From Georgenia ruanii (GTDB lineage Bacteria > Actinomycetota > Actinomycetes > Actinomycetales > Actinomycetaceae), in contig NZ_VUKE01000001.1 in assembly GCF_009193175.1 (NCBI RefSeq), positions 559,089-623,088 on the forward strand: a stretch of DNA of 64,000 nt, written 5' to 3'. The translations under genes and the position numbers were made by a program. Of this stretch, positions 29,059-50,613 are shown one piece after another; position 1 is the stretch's first letter; each line of letters begins with the position of its first letter. Under the pieces are notes generated by a model that ran no database searches, had not been told where the DNA came from, and saw nothing but the letters and a program-made list of their open reading frames with translations.

Positions 29059-29598
29059 TTACTTACCAGCCTTTCCGACCTTGCGGCGGACCTGCTCGCC
29101 GGCGTAGCGCACGCCCTTGCCCTTGTACGGCTCGGGCTTGCGGATCTTGCGGATGTTCGCAGCGACCTCGCCGACCTGCTGCTTGTCGATCCCGGAGACC
29201 GAGAACTTCGTCGCGCCGTTGACCGCGAAGGTGATGCCCTCCGGCGCCCGGACGATGACGGGGTGCGAGAAGCCCAGGGCGAACTCGAGGTCCGCGCCCT
29301 TGGCCAGCACGCGGTAGCCGGTGCCGACGATCTCGAGGTCCTTGGTGTAGCCCTGGGTCACGCCGGTGACGAGGTTCGACAGCAGCGTGCGGGTCAGGCC
29401 GTGCAGCGAGCGGGACTCGCGCTCGTCGTTGGGGCGGGCGACGACGATCGCGCCGTCCTCGTCGCGCGAGACCGTGATCGGCTCGGCGACGGTGTGGGTC
29501 AGGGTGCCCTTGGGGCCCGTGACCGTCACGGCGCGGCCGTCGATGGTGACGTCGACGCCAGCGGGGACCGGGACGGGGAGCCTACCGATTCGGGACAT
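29059..29598 (-). CDS. rplF: 50S ribosomal protein L6
   Basis: 179-residue L6, placed near the sarcin-ricin loop. Seen: [20 protein letters not shown] at the N-terminus and [20 protein letters not shown] at the C-terminus, both conserved. Normal length for the family; 18 bp after rpsH. Confidence 0.98.
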   Translation of the reverse strand: MSRIGRLPVPVPAGVDVTIDGRAVTVTGPKGTLTHTVAEPITVSRDEDGAIVVARPNDERESRSLHGLTRTLLSNLVTGVTQGYTKDLEIVGTGYRVLAKGADLEFALGFSHPVIVRAPEGITFAVNGATKFSVSGIDKQQVGEVAANIRKIRKPEPYKGKGVRYAGEQVRRKVGKAGK

Positions 29599-29616
29599 GC
29601 TCGTCTTCCTTCCTGG

Positions 29617-30015
29617 TCACCAGACGTAGGCGAGGACTTCCCCGCCCACGCCCTTGTTCTGTGCCTCGCGGTCGGTCAGCAGGCCGGAGGAGGTGGACAG
29701 GATCGCCACCCCCAGGCCGCCGAGGACCTTGGGCAGGTTCGTCGACTTCGCGTAGACGCGCAGGCCGGGCTTGGACACCCGGCGCACGCCGGCGAGGGAA
29801 CGCTCGCGGTTGGGGCCGAACTTCAGCTCCAGGGTCAGCTTCTTGCCGACCTCCGCGTCCTCCACCTGCCAGCCGGCGATGTAACCCTCGGACTTGAGGA
29901 TCTCCGCGATGTTCGCCTTGAGCTTCGAGTACGGCATGGACACCGACTCGTGGTACGCCGAGTTGGCGTTACGCAGACGCGTGAGCATGTCTGCGATGGG
30001 GTCAGTCATAGTCAT
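29617..30015 (-). CDS. rpsH: 30S ribosomal protein S8
   Basis: 132-residue S8, a primary 16S rRNA-binding protein. It opens [20 protein letters not shown] and ends [17 protein letters not shown]. Two in-frame ATGs (30015 and 30009) are possible; the first is used. In some bacteria S8 represses the spc operon; no such site is visible here. Confidence 0.97.
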   Translation of the reverse strand: MTMTDPIADMLTRLRNANSAYHESVSMPYSKLKANIAEILKSEGYIAGWQVEDAEVGKKLTLELKFGPNRERSLAGVRRVSKPGLRVYAKSTNLPKVLGGLGVAILSTSSGLLTDREAQNKGVGGEVLAYVW

Positions 30016-30069
30016 CGGGCCTCGGCCCTTCCTCGTCGCGGTTTCCTCACGGGACCTGCGACGTCAGTG

Positions 30070-30255
30070 TTACCAGCTGGACTTGGTGATGCCGGGCAGC
30101 TGCCCGGCGAGGGCCATCTCGCGCAGGCAGATGCGGCACAGCCCGAACTTGCGGTACACCGAGTGCGGGCGCCCGCAGCGCTGGCACCGGGTGTAGGCGC
30201 GCACGCCGAACTTCGGCTTGCGGTTGGCCTTCTGGATCAGAGCGGTCTTCGCCAT
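30070..30255 (-). CDS. rpsZ: 30S ribosomal protein S14, zinc type
   Basis: 61-residue short S14 with zinc ligands in [20 protein letters not shown]. The long non-zinc form (about 101 aa) would be elsewhere or absent. Start at ATG 30255, two bases before the rplE stop region. Confidence 0.97.
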   Translation of the reverse strand: MAKTALIQKANRKPKFGVRAYTRCQRCGRPHSVYRKFGLCRICLREMALAGQLPGITKSSW

Positions 30256-30256
30256 C

Positions 30257-30817
30257 TCAGTCCTCCTTGAACGGGAAGCCCAGGCGGCGCAGCAGCGACC
30301 GCCCCTCTTCGTCGGTAGTGGCCGAGGTGACGACCGTGATGTCCATGCCACGCACGCGGTCGATCTTGTCCTGGTCGATCTCGTGGAACATCGACTGCTC
30401 GGTCAGGCCGAAGGTGTAGTTGCCGTGCCCGTCGAACTGCTTGGGGCTCAGCCCGCGGAAGTCGCGGATGCGGGGCAGGGCGAGGGAGAGCAGCCGGTCG
30501 AGGAACTCCCACATCCGGTCGCCGCGCAGCGTGACGTGCGCGCCGATCGGCTGACCCTCGCGCAGCTTGAACTGCGCGATGGACTTGCGGGCCTTGGTGA
30601 CCTGCGGCTTCTGGCCGGTGATGAGGCTCAGGTCGCGGATGGCGCCCTCGATGAGCTTCGAGTCGCGCGCCGCGTCGCCCACGCCCATGTTGACCACGAT
30701 CTTGGTCAGGCCGGCGACCTGGTTGACGTTGGCGTGCTGGAACTCCTCGCGCAGCCCGGCGACGATCTCGTCGCGGTAGCGCTGCTTGAGGCGCGGCAGG
30801 GTGGTGGTCTCGGTCAT
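30257..30817 (-). CDS. rplE: 50S ribosomal protein L5
   Basis: 186-residue L5 of the central protuberance, which contacts 5S rRNA and P-site tRNA. Seen: [37 protein letters not shown] and [22 protein letters not shown] at 30817, two bases after rplX; the next gene, rpsZ, begins directly after. Confidence 0.98.
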   Translation of the reverse strand: MTETTTLPRLKQRYRDEIVAGLREEFQHANVNQVAGLTKIVVNMGVGDAARDSKLIEGAIRDLSLITGQKPQVTKARKSIAQFKLREGQPIGAHVTLRGDRMWEFLDRLLSLALPRIRDFRGLSPKQFDGHGNYTFGLTEQSMFHEIDQDKIDRVRGMDITVVTSATTDEEGRSLLRRLGFPFKED

Positions 30818-30819
30818 GC

Positions 30820-31161
30820 TCAGATGTCCTTACCGGAGCGCTTGGCCACGCGGACCCGCACGGTGCGGGTGCGCCCGTCGCGCTCGACAGTCTCGGTGCG
30901 GTAGCCCACCCGGGTGCCCTTCTTGGTCTCCGGGTCGACCAGCATCACGTTGCTGACGTGGATGGGGGCCTCGACGGTCTCGATGCCGCCCGTGCGCGCG
31001 CCGCGGCTGGACTGGCCAACCTTGGTGTGCTTCTTCACGCGCTGCACGCCCTCGACGACGACGCGCTGGTCGTCCTTCTGGACCTCGAGCACCCGTCCCT
31101 GCTTGCCCTTGTCCCGGCCCGCGATGACGACGACGAGGTCGCCCTTCTTGATCTTCGCCAT
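30820..31161 (-). CDS. rplX: 50S ribosomal protein L24
   Basis: 113-residue L24, an assembly initiator with a KOW motif ([20 protein letters not shown]). The later [19 protein letters not shown] is typical. Its ATG overlaps the rplN stop by one base (TGATG). Confidence 0.97.
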   Translation of the reverse strand: MAKIKKGDLVVVIAGRDKGKQGRVLEVQKDDQRVVVEGVQRVKKHTKVGQSSRGARTGGIETVEAPIHVSNVMLVDPETKKGTRVGYRTETVERDGRTRTVRVRVAKRSGKDI

Positions 31162-31529
31162 CAGAGCACCTCCGGCGCCAGAGAAATGATGCGCATGAAC
31201 TTTTTGTCGCGCAGCTCCCGGCCCACGGGGCCGAAGATGCGCGTGCCACGAGGCTCGCCGTCGCCCTTGAGGATCACGGCCGCGTTCTCGTCGAAGCGGA
31301 TGTACGAGCCGTCCGGGCGACGACGCTCCTTGGTGGTGCGGACGACGACGGCCTTGACCACGTCGCCCTTCTTGACGTTGCCGCCGGGGATGGCGTCCTT
31401 GACGGTGGCGACGATGGTGTCGCCGATGCCGGCATAGTGCCGGCCGGAGCCGCCGAGCACACGGATGCAAAGGATCTCCTTGGCACCGGTGTTGTCGGCG
31501 ACCTTCAGCCGCGACTCCTGCTGGATCAT
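31161..31529 (-). CDS. rplN: 50S ribosomal protein L14
   Basis: 122-residue L14 at the subunit interface, where RsfS-type factors bind. It opens [20 protein letters not shown] and has [20 protein letters not shown]. Complete and normal in length. A 78 bp gap separates it from rpsQ; this is the usual boundary of the S10 and spc operons. Confidence 0.98.
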   Translation of the reverse strand: MIQQESRLKVADNTGAKEILCIRVLGGSGRHYAGIGDTIVATVKDAIPGGNVKKGDVVKAVVVRTTKERRRPDGSYIRFDENAAVILKGDGEPRGTRIFGPVGRELRDKKFMRIISLAPEVL

Positions 31530-31607
31530 TCGTTGTACTCCTGTCGTCGTGCCGGTTCTCGGCTCTGCCGAGCCTGGCCGAACGGATGGTGGGCTGGGAA
31601 GGCCGGG

Positions 31608-31898
31608 TTACTTGGCCTTCTCGAGGATCTCGACCACGCGGTACCGCTTGGTCGCAGACAGCGGACGGGTCTCCATGATGAGGACCAGGTCCCCGACGCG
31701 GACCTCGTTCTGCTCGTCGTGCGCCTTCACCCGCTCGGTGCGGCGGATGACCTTGCCGTACAGGGCGTGCTTGACGCGGTCCTCGACCTCGACCACCACG
31801 GTCTTGTCCATCTTGTCGCTGACGACGTAGCCGCGGCGGGTCTTGCGGAAGTTCCGCTCGCCGGCGGCCGTCGGCTCGACGGTCTGGTTCTCGCTCAC
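31608..31898 (-). CDS. rpsQ: 30S ribosomal protein S17
   Basis: 96-residue S17 with [20 protein letters not shown] and [20 protein letters not shown]. The GTG at 31898 is used; a second GTG at 31913 is possible. It is the last gene of the S10 operon. Confidence 0.95.
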   Translation of the reverse strand: MSENQTVEPTAAGERNFRKTRRGYVVSDKMDKTVVVEVEDRVKHALYGKVIRRTERVKAHDEQNEVRVGDLVLIMETRPLSATKRYRVVEILEKAK

Positions 31899-31909
31899 TG
31901 GGACCTCGT

Positions 31910-32149
31910 TCACTTCTCGGTGCTGGGCGCGGTACGGATGCCGAGCTCGCGCTCGCGCACGATCGTGTAGATGCGGGCGATGTCCCGGCGCACGGCCTTG
32001 AGCCGGCCGTGGTCCTCGAGCTGCCCGGTCGCGGCGGAGAACCGCAGGTTGAACAGCTCGGCCTTGGCCTTGTCCAGCTCCTCGGCCAGGCGGTCGTTGT
32101 CCATCCCGTCCAGGTCGGCCGGGGTCAGGTTCTTGGATCCGATGGCCAT
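31910..32149 (-). CDS. rpmC: 50S ribosomal protein L29
   Basis: 79-residue helical L29 near the tunnel exit. Seen: [20 protein letters not shown] and [18 protein letters not shown], which are standard. The ATG at 32149 is next to another ATG at 32152; both overlap the rplP stop. Confidence 0.96.
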   Translation of the reverse strand: MAIGSKNLTPADLDGMDNDRLAEELDKAKAELFNLRFSAATGQLEDHGRLKAVRRDIARIYTIVRERELGIRTAPSTEK

Positions 32150-32565
32150 CATTCACCACCCTCACGACGCACGAAGCGCGTCTTCATCGGGAGCTTGTGC
32201 TGCGCGCGGCTCATGGCCTCGCGCGCGAGCCCCTCATCGACGCCGGCGAGCTCGAACATGATGCGGCCGGGCTTGACGTTGGCGACCCACCACTCCGGGG
32301 AGCCCTTGCCGGAGCCCATGCGGGTCTCGGCCGGCTTCTTGGTGAGCGGACGGTCGGGGAAGATGTTGATCCACACCTTGCCGCCACGCTTGATGTGGCG
32401 GGTCATGGCGATACGGGCCGCCTCGATCTGCCGGTTGGTGACGTAGGCGGGCTCGAGGGCCTGGATGCCGTAGTCGCCGAACGCGATCGTGGTGCCACCC
32501 TTCGCCACGCCGCGACGCGTGGGGTGGTGCTGCTTGCGGTGCTTGGTCCGCCGAGGGATGAGCAC
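32149..32565 (-). CDS. rplP: 50S ribosomal protein L16
   Basis: 138-residue L16, which lies close to the A-site tRNA and needs correct assembly for peptidyl transfer. It opens [19 protein letters not shown] and has [20 protein letters not shown] and [19 protein letters not shown]. Normal length; 3 bp after rpsC. Confidence 0.98.
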   Translation of the reverse strand: MLIPRRTKHRKQHHPTRRGVAKGGTTIAFGDYGIQALEPAYVTNRQIEAARIAMTRHIKRGGKVWINIFPDRPLTKKPAETRMGSGKGSPEWWVANVKPGRIMFELAGVDEGLAREAMSRAQHKLPMKTRFVRREGGE

Positions 32566-32568
32566 GGC

Positions 32569-33387
32569 TCAGGCCTCCGTTCCGGTCGTAGCCGAGGTGT
32601 CGCCGGCCGGCGCAGCCGCCGCCTGGGGAGCGCCCTGCGCGCGGGACTCGCCGCCGCGCCCGCCCTCGCGGCGCGCGCCGCCACGGCGCTCGCCACGACC
32701 ACGCGGGGCCCGGCCGGCGGAGTCGGCCTGCTCGCGGGCGTACTCCTTCTCGGTCACGTCACCCTTGTAGATCCACACCTTCACGCCGATGCGGCCGAAG
32801 GTGGTCCGGGCCTCGAAGAACCCGAAGTCGATGTTCGCGCGGAGGGTGTGCAGCGGCACGCGCCCCTCGCGGTAGAACTCCGAGCGCGACATCTCCGCGC
32901 CGCCGAGGCGGCCGGAGCACTGCACCCGGATGCCCTTGGCGCCGGCCCGCTGGGCGGACTGCATGCCCTTGCGCATGGCGCGACGGAAGGAGACGCGGCT
33001 CGCGAGCTGCTCGGCGATGCCCTGGGCGACCAGCTGGGCGTCGACCTCGGGGTTCTTGACCTCGAGGATGTTCAGCTGGACCTGCTTGCCGGTGAGCTTC
33101 TCCAGCTCGCCGCGCAGGCGGTCGGCCTCCGCGCCGCGGCGCCCGATGACGATGCCCGGGCGGGCGGTGTGCAGGTCGACGCGGACCCGGTCGCGGGTGC
33201 GCTCGATGTCGACCTTGGAGATGCCGGCGCGCTCGAGGCCCGCGGACATCAGGCGGCGGATCGCGACGTCCTCGCGGACGTAGTCGCGGTACCGCTGGCC
33301 GGCCTTGGTGCTGTCGGCGAACCAGCGCGAGCGGTGATCGGTGGTGATGCCGAGCCGGAACCCGGTCGGGTTGACCTTCTGACCCAC
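32569..33387 (-). CDS. rpsC: 30S ribosomal protein S3
   Basis: 272-residue S3, which forms part of the mRNA entry tunnel and helicase. The core runs from [20 protein letters not shown] through a KH domain ([20 protein letters not shown]) to [20 protein letters not shown]. The last 55 residues are an Arg/Gly-rich then Ala-rich tail, typical of high-GC actinobacteria. Its start overlaps the rplV stop. Confidence 0.98.
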   Translation of the reverse strand: MGQKVNPTGFRLGITTDHRSRWFADSTKAGQRYRDYVREDVAIRRLMSAGLERAGISKVDIERTRDRVRVDLHTARPGIVIGRRGAEADRLRGELEKLTGKQVQLNILEVKNPEVDAQLVAQGIAEQLASRVSFRRAMRKGMQSAQRAGAKGIRVQCSGRLGGAEMSRSEFYREGRVPLHTLRANIDFGFFEARTTFGRIGVKVWIYKGDVTEKEYAREQADSAGRAPRGRGERRGGARREGGRGGESRAQGAPQAAAAPAGDTSATTGTEA

Positions 33388-33785
33388 TAGCGGGTCCTCC
33401 CCTTCGTGCCGGCGGCCAGCGTGGCCGCGCCCTTGGTCTCAGCCTCACCCACGACGACCGTGATGTGGCTGGTGCGCTTGAGGATGCGCGCCGCCCGGCC
33501 CTGAGCCCGCGGACGGAACCGCTTCAGGGTGGGGCCCTCGTCGACGTACGCCTCGAGGACGACGAGCTTGCTCTCGTCGAAGGCCTCGCTGGCCTGGTCG
33601 GCCTTGACGCGCGCGTTGGCGATCGCGCTCTCGACGACCTTGCGCACGGTCTCGGCCGCCGCCTGCGGGGCGAACCGCAGCACTGCCACAGCCTCCTCGG
33701 CGCGCTTGCCGCGGACGACGTCCACGACACGGCGTGCCTTCTGGGGCGTGACGCGGACGAATCGCGCCTGCGCCTTGGCTTCCAT
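33387..33785 (-). CDS. rplV: 50S ribosomal protein L22
   Basis: 132-residue L22 with the tunnel-lining hairpin. Seen: [20 protein letters not shown] and [20 protein letters not shown], which include the loop residues tied to macrolide resistance when altered; here they look wild type. It overlaps rpsC by one base. Confidence 0.98.
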   Translation of the reverse strand: MEAKAQARFVRVTPQKARRVVDVVRGKRAEEAVAVLRFAPQAAAETVRKVVESAIANARVKADQASEAFDESKLVVLEAYVDEGPTLKRFRPRAQGRAARILKRTSHITVVVGEAETKGAATLAAGTKGRTR

Positions 33786-33829
33786 GTTCCTGCCTTACTT
33801 GTCGGTTCGGTTGCTCGGGGACCCGCGCG

Positions 33830-34111
33830 TCAGCGGCGGCGGGCCTTGCGGTCGTCCTTGTCGTGCCCGCGGTACGTGCGGGTCGGGGCGAACTCCCCGA
33901 GCTTGTGGCCGACCATCGCCTCGGTGACGAAGACCGGGACGTGCTTGCGCCCGTCGTGCACCGCGAAGGTGTGCCCGAGGAAGTCCGGGGTGATCACGGA
34001 ACGGCGGGACCAGGTCTTGATGACGTTCTTCGAGCCCGTCTCGTTGGCGACGTCCACCTTCTTCTGCAGGTGGTCGTCGACGAAGGGACCCTTCTTCAGA
34101 CTGCGCGGCAT
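33830..34111 (-). CDS. rpsS: 30S ribosomal protein S19
   Basis: 93-residue S19 of the 30S head. [20 protein letters not shown] and [20 protein letters not shown] are diagnostic. Normal length; 44 bp before rplV and 18 bp after rplB. Confidence 0.98.
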   Translation of the reverse strand: MPRSLKKGPFVDDHLQKKVDVANETGSKNVIKTWSRRSVITPDFLGHTFAVHDGRKHVPVFVTEAMVGHKLGEFAPTRTYRGHDKDDRKARRR

Positions 34112-34129
34112 GTCGTCGCCCTCTCCCTA

Positions 34130-34966
<837 letters not shown>

Positions 34967-35002
34967 GGGTGTCGATCCTCAATCCCTCTGGTGGAGCCGG
35001 CC

Positions 35003-35308
35003 TCAGCCGGCCACCTCGCCAAAGATGTCGATGGAGCCCTCGCGCAGCGTGACGATCGCGCGCTTGGTGTCCTTGCGCTTGCCGAGGCCGAACTTCGTCC
35101 GGCGGGTCTTGCCCTGCCGGTTCGCCGTGTTCACCGAGGCGACCTTGACGTCGAAGATCTTCTCGATGGCGTTCTTGATCTCGGTCTTGTTCGAGCGGGG
35201 GTCCACCTCGAAGGTGTACTTGCCCTCGTCGATCAGGCCGTAGCTCTTCTCCGAGACGATCGGCTTGATGATGATGTCCCGGGGGTTCTTGCTCGCCTCG
35301 ATGCTCAC
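35003..35308 (-). CDS. rplW: 50S ribosomal protein L23
   Basis: 101-residue L23 at the tunnel exit, where trigger factor and SRP dock. Seen: [20 protein letters not shown] and [23 protein letters not shown] overlaps the rplD stop by 4 bp (ATGA). Confidence 0.98.
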   Translation of the reverse strand: MSIEASKNPRDIIIKPIVSEKSYGLIDEGKYTFEVDPRSNKTEIKNAIEKIFDVKVASVNTANRQGKTRRTKFGLGKRKDTKRAIVTLREGSIDIFGEVAG

Positions 35309-35967
35309 TTGGTCTCCTCCTCGGCGCCGCCGACGAAGGCGGACAGCGCGCCGGCGGTGAACACGACGTCGTCGTTGACGAGGACGTCGTAGGTGTTCAG
35401 CTGGTCGACCCAGAGCAGGTGCACGCTGGGCACGTTGCGCAGGCTCAGCACCGTCAGCTCGTCCGTGCGCTCGACGACGACCAGCGCGGAGCGCTCGGCG
35501 ACGATGTTGCGCAGCGCGGTGAGCGCGGCCTTGGTCTTCGGGGCCTCGCCCTCGACCAGGGCGCTGACCACGTGGACGCGGCCGGCGCGGGCGCGGTCGG
35601 AGAGGGCGCCACGCAGCGCGGCGGCCTTCATCTTCTTGGGGGTCCGCTGGGAGTAGTCGCGCGGCTGCGGGCCGTGGACGGTGCCACCGCCGGCGAACTG
35701 CGGGGCGCGCACCGAGCCCTGGCGGGCGCGGCCGGTGCCCTTCTGCTTGTAGGGCTTCTTCCCGCCGCCGCGGACCATGCCGCGGGTCTTGGTGGCGTGG
35801 GTGCCCTGGCGCGCGGCGGCGAGCTGCGCGACGACGACCTGGTGGATCAGCGGAACGTTCGTCTGGACGTCGAAGACGTCGGCGGGAAGGTCGGCCGAGC
35901 CGGCCTTGGATCCCGAGGCGTCCAGCACATCGACAGAACGGACGGTCTGCACGGTCTGGTCAGTCAT
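35305..35967 (-). CDS. rplD: 50S ribosomal protein L4
   Basis: 220-residue L4. Seen: [20 protein letters not shown] and [20 protein letters not shown], the extended loop that lines the tunnel (macrolide-related). ATG at 35967 follows a short spacer after rplC. In E. coli L4 regulates the S10 operon; actinobacterial control is not known to follow that and no site is claimed. Confidence 0.98.
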   Translation of the reverse strand: MTDQTVQTVRSVDVLDASGSKAGSADLPADVFDVQTNVPLIHQVVVAQLAAARQGTHATKTRGMVRGGGKKPYKQKGTGRARQGSVRAPQFAGGGTVHGPQPRDYSQRTPKKMKAAALRGALSDRARAGRVHVVSALVEGEAPKTKAALTALRNIVAERSALVVVERTDELTVLSLRNVPSVHLLWVDQLNTYDVLVNDDVVFTAGALSAFVGGAEEETK

Positions 35968-35972
35968 CCGGT

Positions 35973-36641
35973 TCACGCCCCCTTCGCGGCGGTACGAACC
36001 ACGACGATCCCGCCCTTGGGGCCGGGCACGGCGCCGGTGACGAGGAGGAGGCCCTTCTCGGCGTCGACGGCGTGGATCGTCAGGTTCTGGGTGGTGTGGC
36101 GGGCGTTGCCCATCCGGCCGGCCATGCGCAGGCCGCGGAACACGCGCGAGGGCGTGGACGCGCCGCCGATGGAGCCCGGCTTGCGGTGGTTGCGGTGCGC
36201 ACCGTGCGAGGCCGAGACGCCGGCGAAGCCGTGGCGCTTCATGACACCCGCGGTGCCCTTGCCCTTGGTGGTGCCGACGACGTCGACGGTGGTCCCCGCC
36301 TCGAACGCCGCCGCCGTCAGCTCCTGGCCGAGGCTGTACTCGGTGGCGTCGGCGGTGCGGATCTCGGCGACGTGGCGGCGCGGGGTGACCCCGGCCTTGC
36401 CGAAGTGGCCCTTGAGCGGCTGGGTGACCTTGCGCGGGTCGATCTGGCCGAAGGCGAGCTGGACGGCGCTGTAGCCGTCCGTCTCCGGGGTGCGCACCTG
36501 CGTCACCACGTTCGTGCCCACCTGGACGACCGTGACCGGGACGAGGCGTCCGGCCTCGTCCCAGACCTGGGTCATGCCGAGCTTCGTGCCGAGCAGCGCC
36601 TTGACGGCGCGGTCGGCAGCCTGCTGGGAAGTCGTAGTCAT
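35973..36641 (-). CDS. rplC: 50S ribosomal protein L3
   Basis: 222-residue L3 near the peptidyl-transferase centre. Seen: [20 protein letters not shown] and [20 protein letters not shown]. Starts at ATG 36641, 11 bp after rpsJ; the first 14 residues ([14 protein letters not shown]) are a short extension. Normal otherwise. Confidence 0.98.
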   Translation of the reverse strand: MTTTSQQAADRAVKALLGTKLGMTQVWDEAGRLVPVTVVQVGTNVVTQVRTPETDGYSAVQLAFGQIDPRKVTQPLKGHFGKAGVTPRRHVAEIRTADATEYSLGQELTAAAFEAGTTVDVVGTTKGKGTAGVMKRHGFAGVSASHGAHRNHRKPGSIGGASTPSRVFRGLRMAGRMGNARHTTQNLTIHAVDAEKGLLLVTGAVPGPKGGIVVVRTAAKGA

Positions 36642-36652
36642 TGCAGGTGTCC

Positions 36653-36961
36653 TCAGAGCTTGATCTCGATGTTGACGTCCGCGGGCAGGTCGAGCCGCAT
36701 GAGCGAGTCGACCGCCTTCGGCGTCGGGTCGACGATGTCGATGAGCCGCTTGTGCGTGCGCATCTCGAAGTGCTCGCGGCTGTCCTTGTACTTGTGGGGC
36801 GAACGGATGACGACGAAGACGTTCTTCTCCGTCGGCAGCGGCACCGGGCCCACGACCGTCGCACCAGCGCGGGTCACCGTGTCGACGATCTTGCGCGCCG
36901 AGCTGTCGATGACCTCGTGGTCGTAGGACTTGAGCCGGATGCGGATCTTCTGTCCCGCCAT
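36653..36961 (-). CDS. rpsJ: 30S ribosomal protein S10
   Basis: 102-residue S10, a 30S head protein that also joins NusB/NusG antitermination. Seen: [20 protein letters not shown] and [20 protein letters not shown]. First gene of the S10 operon; its promoter and a structured leader lie upstream to 37180. Confidence 0.98.
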   Translation of the reverse strand: MAGQKIRIRLKSYDHEVIDSSARKIVDTVTRAGATVVGPVPLPTEKNVFVVIRSPHKYKDSREHFEMRTHKRLIDIVDPTPKAVDSLMRLDLPADVNIEIKL

Positions 36962-37085
36962 GGCGTCGTCTAACCTCTCTCGTACCGCTACCTGTACCGA
37001 CCCCCGCACTCGGGCGTGTCGCGAATCGCGGCGCGCTCCGACCGGGCACCCCGGCACGGGGCAGGTCGTTGTGATGCTTGTGGGG

Positions 37086-37140
37086 GCGGGTGGTGGCACC
37101 CGCTCCGGGCAGTCATTCCGCCTGGGGTGCAGCCCCAGGC
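37086..37140 (-). promoter_or_regulatory. Two hairpins in the S10 operon leader
   Basis: A perfect 8 bp hairpin (37120-37127 with 37133-37140, 5-nt loop) and a 7 bp hairpin (37086-37092 with 37097-37103, 4-nt loop) lie in the leader, just after the predicted transcription start. They might regulate the operon; no known family fits. Confidence 0.4.
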
Positions 37141-37149
37141 AACCGGTCT

Positions 37150-37180
37150 AGTCTGCCAGACGGATCGGCGCCTTGGCCAA
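37150..37180 (-). promoter_or_regulatory. Promoter of the S10 operon
   Basis: TTGGCC (37180-37175) and CAGACT (37155-37150) with a 19-nt spacer, in the 555 bp gap between tuf and rpsJ. The transcript would have a leader of about 180 nt. The rest of the gap (37181-37411) shows no gene. Confidence 0.5.
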
Positions 37181-37411
37181 TCCGACCGGGTCCTACGCGG
37201 TGAGGCCCCGGTCACGTCCGGCAGGCGCGCAGTCGCGCGCCCGGCTCCGCAACGTTACCAGGGTGGGCGCCTCGCCCGCGAGCCTCCTTGACGAAGCGGT
37301 CCTGTGAGCCTGCCCACCGGGCCGGCTCCCGCGCCCGTGGACGGACATGCACCGGGATGGGCTGCTCTCCGCCGGGCTCGGCCGGGACGCGCCCGGATGC
37401 CCGGATACGCC

Positions 37412-37446
37412 GAGGGCCCGGCAGCTCGCGGAGCTGCCGGGCCCTC
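37412..37446 (-). terminator. Terminator after tuf
   Basis: A perfect 16 bp stem (37412-37427 with 37431-37446) and a 3-nt loop, 70 nt after the tuf stop. No U-run. Confidence 0.8.
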
Positions 37447-37516
37447 TGGGTCCTGCGTGCCGGCCTGGGCCGGCGGCCGGCGGGTGCCGGCGGTGCCGGG
37501 TCGCCCCGGCGTCAGA

Positions 37517-38710
<1,194 letters not shown>

Positions 38711-38832
38711 TGGGGTCCTCCTGGGACTTGGGTAGTTGTCTCACAGCTCTGACAGGTGCGGGGTGCTCCCGCCGAGGCCGGTGGGGTCCTACGGGTCGGT
38801 TATGGATTACTTGCAGGGTCGACCTGTGGGAC

Positions 38833-40935
<2,103 letters not shown>

Positions 40936-40976
40936 GTGAGGCTCTCTTCGGTCGTGTCGGTGGGTGTGAGGACGGA

Positions 40977-41006
40977 GCGCGGCCGCCGCGGGTGGGGCGG
41001 CCGCGC
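40977..41006 (-). other. Intercistronic hairpin between rpsG and fusA
   Basis: A perfect 11 bp stem (40977-40987 with 40996-41006) and an 8-nt loop, 9 nt after the rpsG stop. It could be a partial terminator or RNase processing site. Confidence 0.5.
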
Positions 41007-41014
41007 GACCGGCA

Positions 41015-41485
41015 CTACCAGCGGTAGTGCGCGAAGGCCTTGTTGGACTCGGCCATCTTGTGCGTGTCCTCGCGGCGCTTCACCGCGGCGCCGAGGCCGT
41101 TGGAGGCGTCGAGGATCTCGTTCATGAGCCGCTCGGTCATGGTCTTCTCGCGGCGCGCGCGGGAGTAGCTGACCAGCCAGCGCAGCGCCAGCTGGGTCTG
41201 CCGAGAGCTGCGAACCTCGATCGGGACCTGGTAGGTGGCACCGCCGACGCGGCGGGAACGGACCTCGAGGGACGGCTTGACGTTGTCCAGCGCGCGCTTG
41301 AGGACGACGGCCGGGTCGCCCTGCGTCTTCTCGCGCACGCCCTCGAGCGCGCCGTAGACGATGCGCTCGGCGGTGGACTTCTTGCCGTCCATGAGCACGC
41401 GGTTGACGAGCTGCGTGACGACCTGCGAGCCGTAGACCGGGTCGACGACGAGCGGGCGAGCGGGTGCGGGGCCCTTACGAGGCAT
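41015..41485 (-). CDS. rpsG: 30S ribosomal protein S7
   Basis: 156-residue S7, which nucleates 30S head assembly and binds tRNA in the E site. Seen: [40 protein letters not shown] and [19 protein letters not shown]. The ATG overlaps the rpsL stop by one base (TAATG). Confidence 0.99.
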   Translation of the reverse strand: MPRKGPAPARPLVVDPVYGSQVVTQLVNRVLMDGKKSTAERIVYGALEGVREKTQGDPAVVLKRALDNVKPSLEVRSRRVGGATYQVPIEVRSSRQTQLALRWLVSYSRARREKTMTERLMNEILDASNGLGAAVKRREDTHKMAESNKAFAHYRW

Positions 41486-41859
41486 TACTTCTTCTCCTTC
41501 TTCGCGCCGTACCGGCTGCGAGCCTGCTGGCGGCCACGCACACCCTGGGTGTCGAGGGCGCCGCGGACGATCTTGTAACGCACACCAGGCAGGTCCTTCA
41601 CACGGCCGCCGCGCACGAGCACGATCGAGTGCTCCTGCAGGTTGTGGCCGACGCCCGGGATGTACGCGGTGACCTCGATGCCGCTGGACAGGCGCACGCG
41701 GGCGACCTTGCGAAGCGCCGAGTTCGGCTTCTTCGGGGTGGTCGTGTACACGCGGGTGCACACACCGCGCCGCTGCGGGCTGCCCTTGAGGGCCGGCGTC
41801 TTGGAGGTCCCGACCTTGCGGCTGCGGCCCTTGCGGACCAGCTGCTGAATCGTAGGCAC
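41485..41859 (-). CDS. rpsL: 30S ribosomal protein S12
   Basis: 124-residue S12 of the decoding centre. Lys43 ([10 protein letters not shown]) and Lys88 ([12 protein letters not shown]) are present, the residues whose change gives streptomycin resistance, so the protein looks sensitive. GTG start at 41859. First gene of the str operon, with a long leader. Confidence 0.98.
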   Translation of the reverse strand: MPTIQQLVRKGRSRKVGTSKTPALKGSPQRRGVCTRVYTTTPKKPNSALRKVARVRLSSGIEVTAYIPGVGHNLQEHSIVLVRGGRVKDLPGVRYKIVRGALDTQGVRGRQQARSRYGAKKEKK

Positions 41860-42151
41860 TACGTCTCCGTCTCGAAGTTCTTGCTGTGTCGATGTTGCTG
41901 CTCGCCCGACCATGGGGTCGACCGGCTCGGGCGCTGGGACTTTCCGCCCGTCCTGGCTCGCTCCCCTGCCCCCGTTGTCGGGCGTGTCGACCAGCAACGG
42001 GCGCTCCAGGTCTGCCACCCTGAAGGGGACGGACGCTGGCTGCCCAGCTGGCGAGGACGCCTGCGGACCCCGCTCCAGCCACGGCCGCCGGTACTTCCGG
42101 CCGCGGGAGAGGCGCACGCACGAGAGCCCGATGTCGCGGGCACCGCCGACC

Positions 42152-42181
42152 AGAGTACTCTGCGGCGGATTACGGCGTCAA
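42152..42181 (-). promoter_or_regulatory. Promoter of the str operon
   Basis: TTGACG (42181-42176) and TACTCT (42157-42152) with an 18-nt spacer, in the 472 bp between rpoC and rpsL. The leader would be about 285 nt. No other gene is seen in 41860-42331. Confidence 0.6.
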
Positions 42182-42288
42182 AGTGTAGGAAGGGCCGCCG
42201 GGCGTGGCGTCCACCACCAGGTTGGGGCGTCCCGCCCCGCGGCTCCGGCCCGCGTTCTGCCGGGGCCGCGGTGATGCGGACGCACGCA

Positions 42289-42321
42289 TGCGGTGGGACG
42301 GGACGGACCCGCCCCACCGCA
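42289..42321 (-). terminator. Terminator after rpoC
   Basis: A 9 bp perfect stem extended by further pairs past one A-C mismatch (42289-42302 with 42308-42321), 10 nt beyond the rpoC stop. Confidence 0.65.
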
Positions 42322-42331
42322 CGTCAGTGTG

Positions 42332-46219
<3,888 letters not shown>

Positions 46220-46291
46220 GGGTTCCTACTTCCTCCGGTAGAACACCGTGTACAGCATTAGTGGAGCTGGCCGGGCCATGGGGGCCGGCGG

Positions 46292-46328
46292 GCGCCGGGG
46301 CAGCGTGTTCCGAACGCTCCCCCGGCGC
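46292..46328 (-). other. Hairpin between rpoB and rpoC
   Basis: A 15 bp stem with one C-C mismatch (46292-46306 with 46314-46328), 7-nt loop, 21 nt after the rpoB stop. Possible processing site or partial terminator setting the rpoB/rpoC ratio. Confidence 0.5.
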
Positions 46329-46349
46329 ACCGCGGCCGGCCCGCCAGGC

Positions 46350-49859
<3,510 letters not shown>

Positions 49860-49953
49860 AGGGGGTCCTTCCCTGCGAATGGGTTGCAACCAGCGCCGAC
49901 CACCGGGGCGGGTGGGGTGCCTGGCGTCCAGGCATGAGTCAGCGCAAAGCGAC

Positions 49954-49982
49954 AGCATAGCCGCTGTGGTAGTGCGTGTCCA
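49954..49982 (-). promoter_or_regulatory. Promoter of rpoBC
   Basis: TGGACA (49982-49977) and TATGCT (49959-49954) with a 17-nt spacer. Together with the rplL terminator upstream, it implies rpoBC has its own transcript with a leader of about 90 nt. Confidence 0.65.
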
Positions 49983-50055
49983 GAGTCGTCCGGCGCGGCG
50001 ACCTGTGGTAGGTGAGGCGGCTGGTGGGTGGTCCCCGGGGTCGTCGCCCACGCGG

Positions 50056-50091
50056 GACGAGGCCCGCACCGTCTCCGGTGCGGGCCTCGTC
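50056..50091 (-). terminator. Terminator after rplL
   Basis: A perfect 15 bp stem (50056-50070 with 50077-50091) and a 6-nt loop, 57 nt after the rplL stop and before the rpoB promoter. Confidence 0.75.
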
Positions 50092-50148
50092 CTTGAGCCG
50101 GCGTCCCTCAGGCGACGCTGCGCGCGCCGCCGCGGGGGCCGGTCGGGG

Positions 50149-50541
50149 TCACTTGAGGGTGACGGTGGCGCCGGCGCCCTCGAGCTGCTCCTTGGCCTTG
50201 TCCGCGGCGTCCTTGGCAACGCCCTCGAGGACGGGCTTCGGGGCGCCGTCGACGAGGTCCTTGGCCTCCTTCAGGCCGAGGGAGGTCAGGGCGCGCACCT
50301 CCTTGATGACCTGGATCTTCTTGTCGCCGACCGACTCGAGGATGACGTCGAACTCGGACTTCTCCTCGGCGGCCTCCTCGCCACCGGCGGCACCACCGGC
50401 GGCCGGCGCGGCGGCGACGGCGACGGGGGCGGCGGCGGTGACCTCGAAGGTCTCCTCGAACTGCTTCACGAACTCGGAGAGCTCGATGAGGGTGAGCTCC
50501 TTGAAAGCCTCGATGAGCTCTTCGGTGCTGAGCTTCGCCAT
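50149..50541 (-). CDS. rplL: 50S ribosomal protein L7/L12
   Basis: 130-residue stalk protein that recruits translational GTPases. Opens [20 protein letters not shown]; an Ala/Pro-rich hinge follows ([15 protein letters not shown]), then the C-terminal domain [20 protein letters not shown] to [19 protein letters not shown]. Normal length; 72 bp after rplJ. Confidence 0.99.
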   Translation of the reverse strand: MAKLSTEELIEAFKELTLIELSEFVKQFEETFEVTAAAPVAVAAAPAAGGAAGGEEAAEEKSEFDVILESVGDKKIQVIKEVRALTSLGLKEAKDLVDGAPKPVLEGVAKDAADKAKEQLEGAGATVTLK

Positions 50542-50613
50542 GGTTGGCGTTCCTTCCTGGTTGTCCTGCTACGCGAGCAGAGGTGGGGGTGGTGCGTGCC
50601 GGTGCCTGAAGGC

